Assembly (NCBI RefSeq): GCF_040546815.1
Contig: NZ_JBEPOO010000001.1
Span: forward strand, 3,472,001 to 3,536,000
Source: Devosia sp. 2618
GTDB taxonomy: Bacteria > Pseudomonadota > Alphaproteobacteria > Rhizobiales > Devosiaceae
Reading direction: 5' to 3'
DNA: 64,000 nt
The notes under the pieces are model-generated. The model saw only the letters and a list, made by a program, of their open reading frames with translations, was not told where the DNA came from and made no database searches. The translations under genes were made by a program, and so were the position numbers. This document shows positions 33,820-43,213 of this stretch, in pieces; the first letter of the stretch is position 1, and every line of letters begins with the position of its first letter.

Positions 33820-34809
33820 CTAACTCGGCCGTACAATGATCCTGCCGTTGACCTCGCCCGCCAAAATGTGCTGCGCCGCGTCCGGCAGTTGTTCAAGCCC
33901 AATTTCCTCCACCAACCCGCCATAGGCGGCGATGTCGAAGGTTTCGGCAATCCTCTGCCAGGCCGCCAGACGCTGTTCTGTCGGGCGCATGACGCTGTCG
34001 ATGCCGATGAGGGTGACGCCGCGCAGGATGAAGGGGATGACGGTGGCGGGCAGGTCGGTGCCGCCGGCCATGCCGATGGTGGCGACGAGGCCGTCATATT
34101 TGACCTGCGCCAGCACTTTGGCGAGGAGGCGCCCGCCGACATTGTCGATGGCGGCGGCCCAGCGGGCAGCTTCGAGGGGCTTGTCGGATTGGGCGAGAAA
34201 TTCGGTTCGGTCGATGATGGTTTTGGCGCCCAGGGCCTTGAGCGCTTCGGCGTGCTGGGGGCGGCCTGACAGGGCGGCGACGTCGTAGCCGAGGCGGGCG
34301 AGGAGCGCGACGGCGATGGAGCCGACGCCGCCAGCCGCGCCGGTGACGAGGACTTCGCCATTGGTGGGTTTAAGACCCGCCTGTTCCAAGCGGTCCACGG
34401 CGAGCATGGCGGTGAGGCCGGCGGTACCGACGATCATGGCGTCGCGGGTGGAGAGGCCTTTGGGCAGCGGCACGAGCCATTCGGATTTGACGCGGGCGCG
34501 TTGCGCATAGCCGCCCCAATGGGTTTCGCCAACGCGCCAGCCGGTCAGCACGACCTTGTCGCCGACGGCGAAACGATCACTGGCGCTCTCGCAAACGGTG
34601 CCGGCGAAATCGACGCCTGCGACATGGGGGAAGTTGCGGACGAGGCCACCGCCGCCAGTGAGGCAGAGGCCATCCTTGTAGTTGAGGCCGGCCCAATCGA
34701 TATCGACGGTGACGTCGCCGTCGGGGAGGCGGGCGTCGTCGATCTGCTGCACCGACGAGGTCAGTGTGCCGTCAGCGGCCTTGTCCGTTACCAGCGCGCG
34801 AAAACTCAT
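33820..34809 (-). CDS. acuI: Acrylyl-CoA reductase (NADPH), YhdH/AcuI family
   Basis: Medium-chain reductase without structural zinc that reduces acrylyl-CoA to propionyl-CoA, which detoxifies acrylate. 329 aa from ATG 34809 (MSFRALVTDK). NYKDGLCLTG, GVDFAGTV, VGTAGLTAMLAV and the NADPH motif VTGAAGGVGSIAVALLA are the YhdH signatures. It is transcribed away from an ArsR gene. Confidence 0.93.
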   Translation of the reverse strand: MSFRALVTDKAADGTLTSSVQQIDDARLPDGDVTVDIDWAGLNYKDGLCLTGGGGLVRNFPHVAGVDFAGTVCESASDRFAVGDKVVLTGWRVGETHWGGYAQRARVKSEWLVPLPKGLSTRDAMIVGTAGLTAMLAVDRLEQAGLKPTNGEVLVTGAAGGVGSIAVALLARLGYDVAALSGRPQHAEALKALGAKTIIDRTEFLAQSDKPLEAARWAAAIDNVGGRLLAKVLAQVKYDGLVATIGMAGGTDLPATVIPFILRGVTLIGIDSVMRPTEQRLAAWQRIAETFDIAAYGGLVEEIGLEQLPDAAQHILAGEVNGRIIVRPS

Positions 34810-34931
34810 CGAGGATCCTCCTTGGGCTTTTGGCTCAGTCTGGCATGGGAGAACCCGCGCGGCCAGCCACTGGCGGTTTGGGGCAAAGCGCCTTACCTCT
34901 TGGGGCAGCAAGCCCAACGAGTTTTTTGCCC

Positions 34932-35246
34932 ATGACTTCGCCCAGCGACAGCCAGATTGCCGTCATCGCCGAAACCTATCGCCTGCTGGGCGATCCGACG
35001 CGGCTGCGCGTGTTGCTGGCTTGCCTGCCGGCGCCGATTGCGGTGGGCGACATTGCCAAGACGGTCAATGCGTCACCATCGCTGGTGAGCCACCATTTGC
35101 GGCTGCTGCGCGGGGCGCGGCTGGTGCGGGGAACGCGACAGAACCGGCAGGTGTTCTACCAGACGGCGGACGAGCACATCGCGCATATGCTGACCGACAT
35201 GATCGAGCACGCCATGGAAGACCATGAGGCCGAGAGCGACGCCTGA
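34932..35246 (+). CDS. ArsR/SmtB-family metal-responsive repressor
   Basis: 104-aa winged helix protein (YRLLGDPTRLRVLLACL, VNASPSLVSHHLRLLRGARLV, RQVFYQTAD). The C-terminal helix DEHIAHMLTDMIEHAMEDHEAE carries the His/Glu-rich alpha-5 site used by zinc sensors of the CzrA/SmtB type. It sits directly before the CDF exporter and its operator, so it probably represses that gene and itself. Confidence 0.9.
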   Translation: MTSPSDSQIAVIAETYRLLGDPTRLRVLLACLPAPIAVGDIAKTVNASPSLVSHHLRLLRGARLVRGTRQNRQVFYQTADEHIAHMLTDMIEHAMEDHEAESDA

Positions 35247-35279
35247 ACACGGCTCGGCCAAACGAATTGCCTTGATCTA

Positions 35280-35305
35280 AACATATGAACATGTATTCAT
35301 ATGTT
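35280..35305. promoter_or_regulatory. ArsR/SmtB operator before the CDF exporter
   Basis: AACATATGAA-N6-TTCATATGTT, a perfect 10-bp inverted repeat matching the general ATATGAA...TTCATAT form of SmtB-type operators. It lies between arsR and the exporter, 14 bp before the exporter ATG. Confidence 0.8.
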
Positions 35306-35319
35306 GATATTGATGGAGC

Positions 35320-36399
35320 ATGACGATGGCGACGAGCGGCAGGACGGTGGGCGAAGCTGATCACGGACACGATTCCTCGCACAATCATGATCATGCCGAT
35401 CACGACCATTCAGGGCATGATCATGCAGCGCCCGGCGGGGCAGAACACGACCATGAAGCCCATGACCACGATCACAGCGGGCACGATCATGCGGGGCACA
35501 GCCATGCGCCGGCGGTGAGCGCGAGCAATGAGCGCGTGGTGTTGATCGGCTTTTTGCTGACCTTCACCTTCATGATCGCCGAAGTGATTGCCGGGCTGAT
35601 GTCGGGCTCGCTGGCGCTGATTGCCGATGCCGGGCATATGCTGACCGATGCTGCGGCGCTGCTGCTCGCTTGGGCGGCGTTCCGCTTCGGACGGCGGCTG
35701 TCGGACAGCAAGCGGACCTTTGGCTATATGCGGCTCGAAGTGGTCGCCGGTCTGATCAATGCGGTGACGCTGTTTGTCCTGGTGGGCTGGATCGCCTTTG
35801 AGGCGGTGCAGCGGTTCATGACGCCGCATGAAGTGCTGGCCGGGCCGATGTTTGTCGTCGCCGTGCTGGGGCTGGTGGTCAATGTCGTGGTGTTTTTCGT
35901 GCTGTCGCGCGCCGACAAGGAGCACGTCAATATTCGCGGCGCCATGGTGCATGTGCTGGGCGATCTGCTGGGGTCGGTGGCGGCCATTACGGCAGCAATC
36001 GTGATCTGGTTGACCGGCTGGATGCCGATCGATCCGATCCTGAGCGTGCTGGTTTCGCTCTTGGTGCTGCGCAGCGCCTGGGCCCTGTTCCGCAATTCGC
36101 TGCATATTCTGATGGAAGGCACGCCCGGCAATGTGGTGATCGAGGATTTGAGCAAGGCGCTCGAAGCCAAGGTACCGGGGCTCAAGGCCGTGCGGCACGT
36201 GCATGTGTGGTCGATCACCTCGGGCAAGCCGGTGGCGACGCTCGAGATCGGGCTGACATCGGGCGCGGATGCCGCGACGGTGACGCGGGCGGTGAAGGCT
36301 GCGCTACTGGCGGACTATGGCATCACGCACTCCACCATCGAGGTGGTGTGGAACGAGGCCGGTGACAATTGTGCGCTGGCGGTGGATGCTATCCCCTGA
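35320..36399 (+). CDS. Cation diffusion facilitator metal exporter (DmeF/CzcD type)
   Basis: Proton-coupled exporter of Zn2+, Co2+ or related ions in the inner membrane. The 359-aa product has a His/Asp-rich cytoplasmic N-terminus (residues about 14-64 with many GHDH and HDHS units), six membrane helices, the transport sites HMLTDAAALLL and GDLLGSV, and a C-terminal cytoplasmic domain (VRHVHVWSITSGK). The long His-rich start suggests DmeF-like cobalt/nickel or zinc efflux. Regulated by the ArsR gene just upstream. Confidence 0.93.
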   Translation: MTMATSGRTVGEADHGHDSSHNHDHADHDHSGHDHAAPGGAEHDHEAHDHDHSGHDHAGHSHAPAVSASNERVVLIGFLLTFTFMIAEVIAGLMSGSLALIADAGHMLTDAAALLLAWAAFRFGRRLSDSKRTFGYMRLEVVAGLINAVTLFVLVGWIAFEAVQRFMTPHEVLAGPMFVVAVLGLVVNVVVFFVLSRADKEHVNIRGAMVHVLGDLLGSVAAITAAIVIWLTGWMPIDPILSVLVSLLVLRSAWALFRNSLHILMEGTPGNVVIEDLSKALEAKVPGLKAVRHVHVWSITSGKPVATLEIGLTSGADAATVTRAVKAALLADYGITHSTIEVVWNEAGDNCALAVDAIP

Positions 36400-36496
36400 C
36401 GCCAAAGCTGACTGCGCCGTTCAGACCGGGTTCAGCGCCAATGCAGCATTGTCGTGACATAGCAAATCGCTTCTCACATCAATCTGGAGCTACACC

Positions 36497-36898
36497 ATGT
36501 CTCGCGCACTCAGCATCGCCGCCGTCGTTGCCACCGCCTTGAGCGTGGCTTTGGTCAGTCTTCCCGCTCAGGCCGAACTCTATGAGCCAAGCAAATTCCC
36601 ATCCTTTGCCAAGCCCGTTGCTCAGGTCTATCTGCGCAATGGCCCCGGCTCCAACTATGCCGTGGACGCGCTGATGCCACGCGGCGAGCTGTTGTTTGTC
36701 GACACCTGCCAGGGCGAATGGTGCCACGTGAAGCGCGACAACGGTAGCGTCGGCTGGACCACGATCCACTATCTGGTTACGGTGCCGACCCCGGCTGACC
36801 GCAATGCCGATGGCTCCAAAAAGCTCGGTGGTCGCGTGCTCGACCACATTGGCGGGCCGGTGATCTCGGCACCAGTGCTGCGGCCGCTGCCACGTTAG
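36497..36898 (+). CDS. Secreted SH3-domain protein
   Basis: 133-aa protein with a signal peptide (about 1-27, ending PAQA) and a bacterial SH3 domain at about 40-95 (VYLRNGPGSNYAVDALMPRG, GEWCHVKRDNGSVGWTTIHYL) with a pair of Cys. Such domains bind peptidoglycan or peptides. The 97-bp gap before it has no visible terminator of the CDF gene. Confidence 0.88.
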   Translation: MSRALSIAAVVATALSVALVSLPAQAELYEPSKFPSFAKPVAQVYLRNGPGSNYAVDALMPRGELLFVDTCQGEWCHVKRDNGSVGWTTIHYLVTVPTPADRNADGSKKLGGRVLDHIGGPVISAPVLRPLPR

Positions 36899-36974
36899 CT
36901 TTTAAGGGCTCGGGAACCGGGCGCCACAATCCGCGTTAATATGTCAGCAGGTTTGCCCCTGCGACCTCCAGAAC

Positions 36975-37004
36975 TCCCATGGATGACCCCGGCTCATGCA
37001 CAAT
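36975..37004 (+). terminator. Hairpin after the SH3 gene (weak terminator)
   Basis: GACCCCGGCT and AGCCGGGGTC arms around a 10-nt loop; only CTCCGTTTC follows, so it may be a processing or Rho-assisted end. The 250-bp gap 36899-37148 holds this and the next hairpin, nothing else. Confidence 0.55.
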
Positions 37005-37065
37005 AGCCGGGGTCGCTCCGTTTCTGGCCTCATACCTTGCTACAGTTGAAGCCATTGGAGGCGAT

Positions 37066-37096
37066 CACAAAGAAAAGGCCCGCGGATGCGGACCTT
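37066..37096 (-). terminator. Rho-independent terminator after the YqjD-like gene
   Basis: On the minus strand AAGGTCCGC-N4-GCGGGCCTT is followed by TTCTTTGTG. It ends the minus-strand gene at 37149. Confidence 0.75.
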
Positions 37097-37148
37097 GCTC
37101 ACAGCGTGAGTTTTGACGTGACGCCGCCCGAGGCGGTGTCCGATCAGC

Positions 37149-37484
37149 TTACCAGCGGCGATGGCTATCGTTACTGGAGGCAAAGACCAGGCCGAGGGCA
37201 AAACCGGCCAGCGCAACGGCGGTGATTACGGTCGCTGTGATGGTTGGGTTTTCCTTGGCGGTTTCAACCACCGCGGCGACCTCGCTCTTGGCATGGTCGG
37301 CCGCATCGGCTGCCTGGCGCTTGACGGCCTTGACCGCTTTGCCAGCGCCGTCCTTGGCGTCTTCCAAAAGATCGATGCCATTGTCGGCGAGCGAATTGGT
37401 GATGTGTTTCAGCTCGGCCTGAAGTTCGGTGATCTTCTTTTCGAGGGCATCGGTAATTTCGGACGCGTTATCAGTATCTGCCAT
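37149..37484 (-). CDS. YqjD/ElaB-like ribosome/membrane-associated protein
   Basis: 111-aa protein: a long charged helix (about 1-80, EKKITELQAELKHITNSLADNGID, KDGAGKAVKAVKRQAADAADH) followed by one C-terminal membrane segment (VITAVALAGFALGLVFA). In E. coli, YqjD/ElaB tether inactive ribosomes to the membrane in stationary phase; the sequence pattern agrees but function here is inferred. ATG 37484 is used (MADTDNASE). Confidence 0.8.
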   Translation of the reverse strand: MADTDNASEITDALEKKITELQAELKHITNSLADNGIDLLEDAKDGAGKAVKAVKRQAADAADHAKSEVAAVVETAKENPTITATVITAVALAGFALGLVFASSNDSHRRW

Positions 37485-37632
37485 TTCGGTCTCCAAGTCG
37501 CAGGAAGTCGGTCAACGATGGTTGGCGCTGGAAGTTCCAGATCAATTTTTGGCTACCGTCATTCAATTTGACCAAAGGCGCCCTTCGCATCCCGGTTGTT
37601 TTGTGGGATCAAAACCGGAGCGGAGGGCATTT

Positions 37633-39057
37633 ATGCTTGCAACGATCTGGACTGTAGCCACCATCGCCATGCCCCTGATCACGCTGGCGGTCTGTGTCAG
37701 GGTGTTGCTGCGACCCCATCGTGACCCGGCGTCGCGCATTGCCTGGCTGGTCGTGGTGGGCGTGTTGCCGGTGATTGGCGTCGTGGCTTATCTGCTGCTG
37801 GGTGAAGTGCGCACCGGGCGGGCCCAGCGCCGGTTGCGCCGCGAGGAGCAGACCCTGACGCCCTGGCCAAGCGATGTGGAAGCGCTATTGCCGGACCGGC
37901 ATCGCAACCTTTTTCGGCTGGGTCAGTCGGTCAACGGCTTCCTGCCGGTGGGCGGCAATTCGGCGCGGCTGTTGGCAGATTCCAATGCGGCGGTGGACGC
38001 GATTGTCGCCGATATCGATGCCGCCGAGCGGCAGGTGCATGTCGATTTCTATATCTGGCTGCCCGATACCAATGGGCTCAAGGTTGCGGCGGCTTTGGGC
38101 CGGGCGGCCAAGCGTGGCGTGACCTGCCGGGCGCTGGCTGACGATTTGGGATCGCGGGCGCTGGTGCGTTCGGAACATTGGGGGGTGATGAAGGCGGCGG
38201 GGGTAGACCTGCACAATGCGCTGCCGATCGGCAATCCGCTGCTGCAGATCTGGACCGGGCGCATCGACGTGCGCAATCACCGCAAGATCGTGGTGATCGA
38301 CGGCAAGGTGACCTACTGCGGTAGCCAGAATTGCGCCGATCCCGAATTTTTGCCCAAGGCAAAGTTTGGGCCCTGGGTGGATGCGATGGTGCGGTTTGAA
38401 GGCCCCATCGTGCGGCAGAACCAGGCGCTGTTTGCGGCCGACTGGGCGCTGACCACCGGGCAGCATCTGGAAGATCTTGAGCCAGCAGAACCCATGGCGG
38501 ATGGTACGGCCATGCCGGCGATTGCCATCGGTACGGGGCCGACGGTGCGCTATTCCGCGATGTCGGAAATGTTTGAATCGCTGTTTTTCGCCGCGCGGCG
38601 CGAGCTGGTGGTGACGACGCCCTATTATGTGCCCGATGAAGGGCTGCAGAGCGCGCTGTGTGCTACAGCCTATCGCGGGGTCGACACGACGCTGATCCTG
38701 CCGGAGCGCAATGACTCGTGGATCGTGGCGGCGGCGAGCCACAGCTATTATGCCGACCTGCTGCGGGCCGGGGTCAAAATCCACGAATATGTCGGCGGGT
38801 TGCTGCATACCAAGTCGATCACGCTGGACGGCGAGATCACGCTGATCGGTTCGGCGAACCTTGACCGGCGCAGTTTCGAGCTCAATTTCGAGAACAATAT
38901 CCTGATCTATGATGCCGAGCTGACGGCGACGATCCGGCAGCGGCAGGAGCAGTATCTGGCCCATTCCAAGCCGATTACGGCCGAGGCGGTTGCGGCGTGG
39001 CCAATGCAGCGGCGGCTGTGGAACAATGCCATCGCGACGCTGGGCCCGCTGCTGTGA
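37633..39057 (+). CDS. cls: Cardiolipin synthase
   Basis: Makes cardiolipin from phosphatidylglycerol in the inner membrane. The 474-aa product has two N-terminal membrane helices (about 2-60) and two phospholipase-D motifs: HRK-x4-D at His216/Lys218/Asp223 and HTK-x4-D at His392/Lys394/Asp399. Start ATG 37633 follows GGAGG. Monocistronic. Confidence 0.94.
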   Translation: MLATIWTVATIAMPLITLAVCVRVLLRPHRDPASRIAWLVVVGVLPVIGVVAYLLLGEVRTGRAQRRLRREEQTLTPWPSDVEALLPDRHRNLFRLGQSVNGFLPVGGNSARLLADSNAAVDAIVADIDAAERQVHVDFYIWLPDTNGLKVAAALGRAAKRGVTCRALADDLGSRALVRSEHWGVMKAAGVDLHNALPIGNPLLQIWTGRIDVRNHRKIVVIDGKVTYCGSQNCADPEFLPKAKFGPWVDAMVRFEGPIVRQNQALFAADWALTTGQHLEDLEPAEPMADGTAMPAIAIGTGPTVRYSAMSEMFESLFFAARRELVVTTPYYVPDEGLQSALCATAYRGVDTTLILPERNDSWIVAAASHSYYADLLRAGVKIHEYVGGLLHTKSITLDGEITLIGSANLDRRSFELNFENNILIYDAELTATIRQRQEQYLAHSKPITAEAVAAWPMQRRLWNNAIATLGPLL

Positions 39058-39190
39058 CCTGACGGGAGGCGCGAGACAAAACCGCGTCGATTTGCAACCT
39101 GTAATGTTGAGGGGCGTTTGAAAACACTGCGCCGCTCAAACGACTTGGGTTATTTGGGCTTTGCAGTCACTATCTGTCCAGAAAACAATT

Positions 39191-40201
39191 ATGGCGAAGC
39201 AAATGCAAATAGCGATGATGGGTCTCGGCCGCATGGGCGCCAATATGGTGCGGCGTCTATTGCGTGATGGCCACCAATGCGTCGTGTATGACGTGAACCC
39301 CGACAGTGTTGCAGCGCTCGTCGCGGACGGGGCCACTGGCGTCAACAGCGTCGAGGCCATGGTGGCGGCGCTCAGCGGACCTCGCCATATCTGGATCATG
39401 CTGCCCACCGCCATTACCGGCAAGGTGGTCGATCAGCTGACGCCGCTGCTGTCGGCAGGCGATGCGATTATCGATGGTGGCAATTCCAACTATCGCGAAG
39501 CCATCGACCGCGCGGCGGCGTTGCGGCCGCACAATATCGCCTATGTCGATGTGGGCACCAGTGGCGGCGTCTGGGGACTGGATCGCGGCTATTGCCTGAT
39601 GATCGGCGGTGACACCGACGTGGTACAGCGGCTCGACCCGGTTTTTGCCTGCCTCGCACCCGGTGGCGACGGCCCGACACCGGCCAATCGAGGCTATCTC
39701 CATTGTGGTCCGAGCGGGGCCGGGCACTTCGTCAAGATGATCCACAACGGCATCGAATATGGCATCATGGCCGCCTATGCAGAGGGTCTCAATATTTTGA
39801 AAGGTGCCAATGCCGGTACGGAAACCCGCGCCGCGGATGCCGAGACGGCGCCTCTGTCGGAACCACAATATTATCAGTTTGACCTCAACCTGCCCGAGAT
39901 TGCCGAAGTGTGGCGGCATGGCAGCGTGATCGGGTCGTGGCTGCTGGACCTCACGGCCGATGCGCTCAAGACCGATCCGGACCTTAAGGCGTTCGGTGGG
40001 CGGGTGTCGGATTCGGGCGAAGGGCGGTGGACGCTCAAGGCAGCCATCGACACCGGCGTTCCGGCTCCAGTTCTCGCGACGGCGCTGTTTGATCGGTTCA
40101 GCTCGCGCGGCGGCTCATTTTTTGCCGACCGGCTGATGTCGGCGATGCGCTATTCGTTTGGCGGGCATATCGAAAAGCCCGCCGAGGACAGCAAGCCATG
40201 A
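39191..40201 (+). CDS. gnd: 6-phosphogluconate dehydrogenase, short decarboxylating type
   Basis: Oxidises 6-phosphogluconate to ribulose 5-phosphate and CO2. At 336 aa it is the short form, typically NAD-preferring (YqeC/GndA-like). NAD motif GLGRMGANMVRRL at 11-23, substrate residues DGGNSNYR and the active-site SGGVWGLDRGY; HFVKMIHNGIEYG carries the catalytic Lys. Start at MAKQMQIAMMG. Its stop overlaps the ROK kinase start (ATGA). Confidence 0.93.
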   Translation: MAKQMQIAMMGLGRMGANMVRRLLRDGHQCVVYDVNPDSVAALVADGATGVNSVEAMVAALSGPRHIWIMLPTAITGKVVDQLTPLLSAGDAIIDGGNSNYREAIDRAAALRPHNIAYVDVGTSGGVWGLDRGYCLMIGGDTDVVQRLDPVFACLAPGGDGPTPANRGYLHCGPSGAGHFVKMIHNGIEYGIMAAYAEGLNILKGANAGTETRAADAETAPLSEPQYYQFDLNLPEIAEVWRHGSVIGSWLLDLTADALKTDPDLKAFGGRVSDSGEGRWTLKAAIDTGVPAPVLATALFDRFSSRGGSFFADRLMSAMRYSFGGHIEKPAEDSKP

Positions 40202-40881
40202 GCGACGAGCCTATTGTGCTGGCTGTCGATGTCGGCGGTTCGCATGTCAAAATCCTGACCAGCGCGGGCGGCGTGGCCCGCCGCGCCGTGTCGGGCATGA
40301 CGATGTCGGCGTCGGCCATGTGTGACACGGTCAAGAAGCTGGCCGAAGGACTGCCCTATGACCGGGTCTCGATTGGCTATCCCGGCCCGGTGACCCATAA
40401 CCGGCCGCTGGCGGAGCCGCATAATCTGGGCGCCGGCTGGACCGGCTATGACTTCGAGGAAGCTTTTGGCAAGCCGACCAAAGTGGTCAATGACGCGCTG
40501 ATGCAGGCGCTGGGCAGCTATCACGGCGGGCGCATGCTGTTTTTGGGGCTGGGCACCGGGTTGGGCGCGGCGATGATCGTCGATGGCGTGCCCGAGCCGA
40601 TGGAGCTGGCGCACCTGCCCTACAAGAAGGGCAAAAGCTTTGAGGACTATGTCGGGGAAGCCAGCCTTGAAAAACGCGGGCTGAAGCGCTGGCGCGAAAG
40701 CGTTACCGACGTGGTCAAGCGCCTCTCGGCGGCGCTGGAGCCGGACTATGTGGTGATCGGCGGCGGCAATGTCGAAAAGCTCAAGACGCTGCCCGAACAT
40801 TGCGAGCGTGGCTCCAATGACAAGGCCTTTGAGGGTGGGTTTCGGCTGTGGCAGCCGGGGCAAAGTTCAGCGCTAAACTGA
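40198..40881 (+). CDS. ROK/PpgK-like glucokinase
   Basis: 227-aa sugar kinase of the ROK superfamily: phosphate-binding VLAVDVGGSHVKIL at residues 7-20, SIGYPGPV, VVNDALMQALG with the catalytic Asp, GLGTGLGAAMI and a late VVIGGGNVEKL. It lacks the zinc-binding Cys set of other ROK proteins, like polyphosphate glucokinases. It sits between gnd and a glucoamylase gene and would phosphorylate the glucose released; whether ATP or polyphosphate is the donor cannot be told. Confidence 0.85.
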   Translation: MSDEPIVLAVDVGGSHVKILTSAGGVARRAVSGMTMSASAMCDTVKKLAEGLPYDRVSIGYPGPVTHNRPLAEPHNLGAGWTGYDFEEAFGKPTKVVNDALMQALGSYHGGRMLFLGLGTGLGAAMIVDGVPEPMELAHLPYKKGKSFEDYVGEASLEKRGLKRWRESVTDVVKRLSAALEPDYVVIGGGNVEKLKTLPEHCERGSNDKAFEGGFRLWQPGQSSALN

Positions 40882-40911
40882 CGCCGGGCAACGCGCCGGC
40901 GGAGAGACATC

Positions 40912-43212
40912 ATGGACATCGACAAGCAGCAGCTTCCCCCCGGTGCGCCCGGCCTTTCGCCCACATGGTCATCGAGCGACAAGGACGCGGTGACCACCGC
41001 ACTGGGCTCAAGCCGGGTGTGGGCGACCATAGGGCACGGCATCGTCAACGAGGTTTATTGGCCCTCGACCGGCACGCCGCAAATCCGCGATCTGGGCTTT
41101 ATCGTTGTCGGGCCGGACGGCTGGACCGAAATCAAGCGCGCCAACCACTATACGATCTCGACGCCCGACAATGCCGTTCCGCTGCCCAAGGTGGTGCATG
41201 AGGGTCTCGGCTATCGGCTCGAGCTTGAGTTCTTGTGCCATCCGCTGCGCGACACGCTGTTGATCCGCTATGACCTGTCGGGCGACGACGTGCGGCTGGT
41301 GACGATCCTGGCGCCACACCTTAATGCCGAGGCCAGCAACGATGCGTGGGCCGGGGAAGATCTGGCGGCCAGCAGCGGTTACACAGCGATGTGCCTGCGG
41401 GCCGATATGGGCTTTTCGCGCACCAGCGCAGGCTATGTCGGCACTTCCGATGGGTGGCAGGACTTCACCATGAACGGCGCCATGACCTGGGAGTATCCCG
41501 AGGCCCGCGATGGCAATGTGGCGCTGACCGGCGAGCTGGCAGCCAATAGCGGGGTGCTGTCGCTCGGTTTTGCGCAGAGCCTTGATGGGGCGCGGACGCT
41601 GTCGCGCTCGTCGCTGGCCGATGACTATCTCGAAACGCAGACGCTGTTCATCACCCAATGGCACAAATGGACGACATCGCTGCGCATTCCCTACACGACG
41701 CCGCAAATGCTGCGCGAGGCGCAGATGTCGGCGGTGGTGATCAAGGTGCATGAGGATCGCACCTATGCGGGTGCCGTGGTGGCGAGCCTTAGCGTGCCAT
41801 GGGGCAGCAGCCATGACGATGCGGGCGGCTACCATCTGGTCTGGACGCGCGACACGGTGGAAGCGGCGCTTGCCATGATCGCCGTGGGCAAGCTCGAAGA
41901 TGCAGGGCGCACGCTCGATTACCTGATCGGCACGCAATCGGCGGATGGCAGCTGGGCGCAGAACTATTTCCCGGACGGGCATGGCTATTGGACCGGCAAA
42001 CAGCTCGACGAGGTGGCGCTGCCGGTGCTTCTCGCGGCCAAATTGCGGGCAGCGGGGCACCTGACTTTTTCCAAACCCGAAGAGACCATGGTGCGGCAGG
42101 CCATCGGCTTTATCGTGCGCAACGGACCGATGAGCGATCAGGACCGGTGGGAAGAAAACGCGGGCGCGAGCCCCTTTACGCTGGCAGTGCTGATCTGCGC
42201 GCTGGTGGTGTCGACCGACTATTTCGAGGAAGCCGAACGAGACTATCTGCTGGCTCTGGCCGATAGCTGGAACGAGCGGACCGAAGAATGGACCTATGCG
42301 CAGGCGGGGCCGTTTGCAGCCGATGCCGGGATCGACGGCTATTATGTGCGCATGTCGCCGCGACCAGCCGATGGCGGGCTGGCTGGCTCGATCAACCGCC
42401 GCAATGTGGCGCATGGGCTGGTGCCGGCCAATGGGCTGATTGGCATGGAGTTTTTGTATCTGGTGCGCATGGGCCTGCGCGATCCACAGGACAAACGCAT
42501 CACCCAGACGGTCAAGCTGGTCGATACGCTGCTGCGGCGGGAAACGCCAAGTGGACCGTCGTTCTACCGCTATAATGGCGACGGCTATGGCGAGCATGAA
42601 AATGGCGCGCCGTTCAACGGTACCGGGGTTGGGCGGCTGTGGCCGCTGCTGACCGGCGAGCGTGGGCATTACGCCGTGTTGGCGGGGGAAGACCCCCTGC
42701 AATATCTTGAAGCGATGAACCGGATGGTTGGCTCGGGCGGGCTGATCCCCGAACAGATTTGGGACGTCGAGCCGATCGAGGAACGTGGGCTTTATCCGGG
42801 CAAACCCACCGGCAGCGCCATGCCGCTGGTCTGGGCGCATGGCGAGTTCCTAAAACTGCTGGCGGCTTTTGCGACGGGGCGCGCAACCGAGAGCTTTACC
42901 GAGATCGAAGAGCGCTATGCCGGCAAGGTGCCCAATGCTGGGTGCTGGAACTGGCGCGAAAGCTCGTCATTCACCACCCTGCCCGTCGACAAGGACGTGC
43001 TGGTGGAATTCAGCGAGCCATTCCTGCTGCATCTGGGTGATGGCAACTGGTTCAATATCCGCGATTTCCACTCGGCGCCGACCAGCTTTGGCCTGCACGG
43101 GGTGAGGCTCGACAAAGCCCTGATCCGGGAATTCGGCACGGTGCGCTTCACCCCCTATTTCCACGAACGCGGCGAATGGCGCGGCAAGGACTTTGCGGTG
43201 AGCGTAACATAG
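40912..43212 (+). CDS. Glycoside hydrolase family 15 glucoamylase (cytoplasmic)
   Basis: Releases glucose from alpha-glucan non-reducing ends. 766 aa: N-terminal beta-sandwich (about 20-290) and an (alpha/alpha)6 catalytic barrel. The acid Glu lies in DRWEENAGASPF near 413, the base region in PEQIWDVEPIEERG near 614, and the substrate motif HLVWTRDTVEAALAM near 305. No signal peptide, so it acts inside the cell on glycogen-like glucan or trehalose. Last gene of the gnd-kinase-glucoamylase operon. Confidence 0.92.
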   Translation: MDIDKQQLPPGAPGLSPTWSSSDKDAVTTALGSSRVWATIGHGIVNEVYWPSTGTPQIRDLGFIVVGPDGWTEIKRANHYTISTPDNAVPLPKVVHEGLGYRLELEFLCHPLRDTLLIRYDLSGDDVRLVTILAPHLNAEASNDAWAGEDLAASSGYTAMCLRADMGFSRTSAGYVGTSDGWQDFTMNGAMTWEYPEARDGNVALTGELAANSGVLSLGFAQSLDGARTLSRSSLADDYLETQTLFITQWHKWTTSLRIPYTTPQMLREAQMSAVVIKVHEDRTYAGAVVASLSVPWGSSHDDAGGYHLVWTRDTVEAALAMIAVGKLEDAGRTLDYLIGTQSADGSWAQNYFPDGHGYWTGKQLDEVALPVLLAAKLRAAGHLTFSKPEETMVRQAIGFIVRNGPMSDQDRWEENAGASPFTLAVLICALVVSTDYFEEAERDYLLALADSWNERTEEWTYAQAGPFAADAGIDGYYVRMSPRPADGGLAGSINRRNVAHGLVPANGLIGMEFLYLVRMGLRDPQDKRITQTVKLVDTLLRRETPSGPSFYRYNGDGYGEHENGAPFNGTGVGRLWPLLTGERGHYAVLAGEDPLQYLEAMNRMVGSGGLIPEQIWDVEPIEERGLYPGKPTGSAMPLVWAHGEFLKLLAAFATGRATESFTEIEERYAGKVPNAGCWNWRESSSFTTLPVDKDVLVEFSEPFLLHLGDGNWFNIRDFHSAPTSFGLHGVRLDKALIREFGTVRFTPYFHERGEWRGKDFAVSVT

Positions 43213-43213
43213 A

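Noticed and set aside
37037..37225. Small plus-strand frame overlapping the YqjD-like gene end
   Set aside because: It covers a terminator and the antisense of a real gene, and has no ribosome-binding site.
41008..42840. 610-codon minus-strand frame within the glucoamylase gene
   Set aside because: Antisense shadow of a GH15 gene; no recognisable domain.
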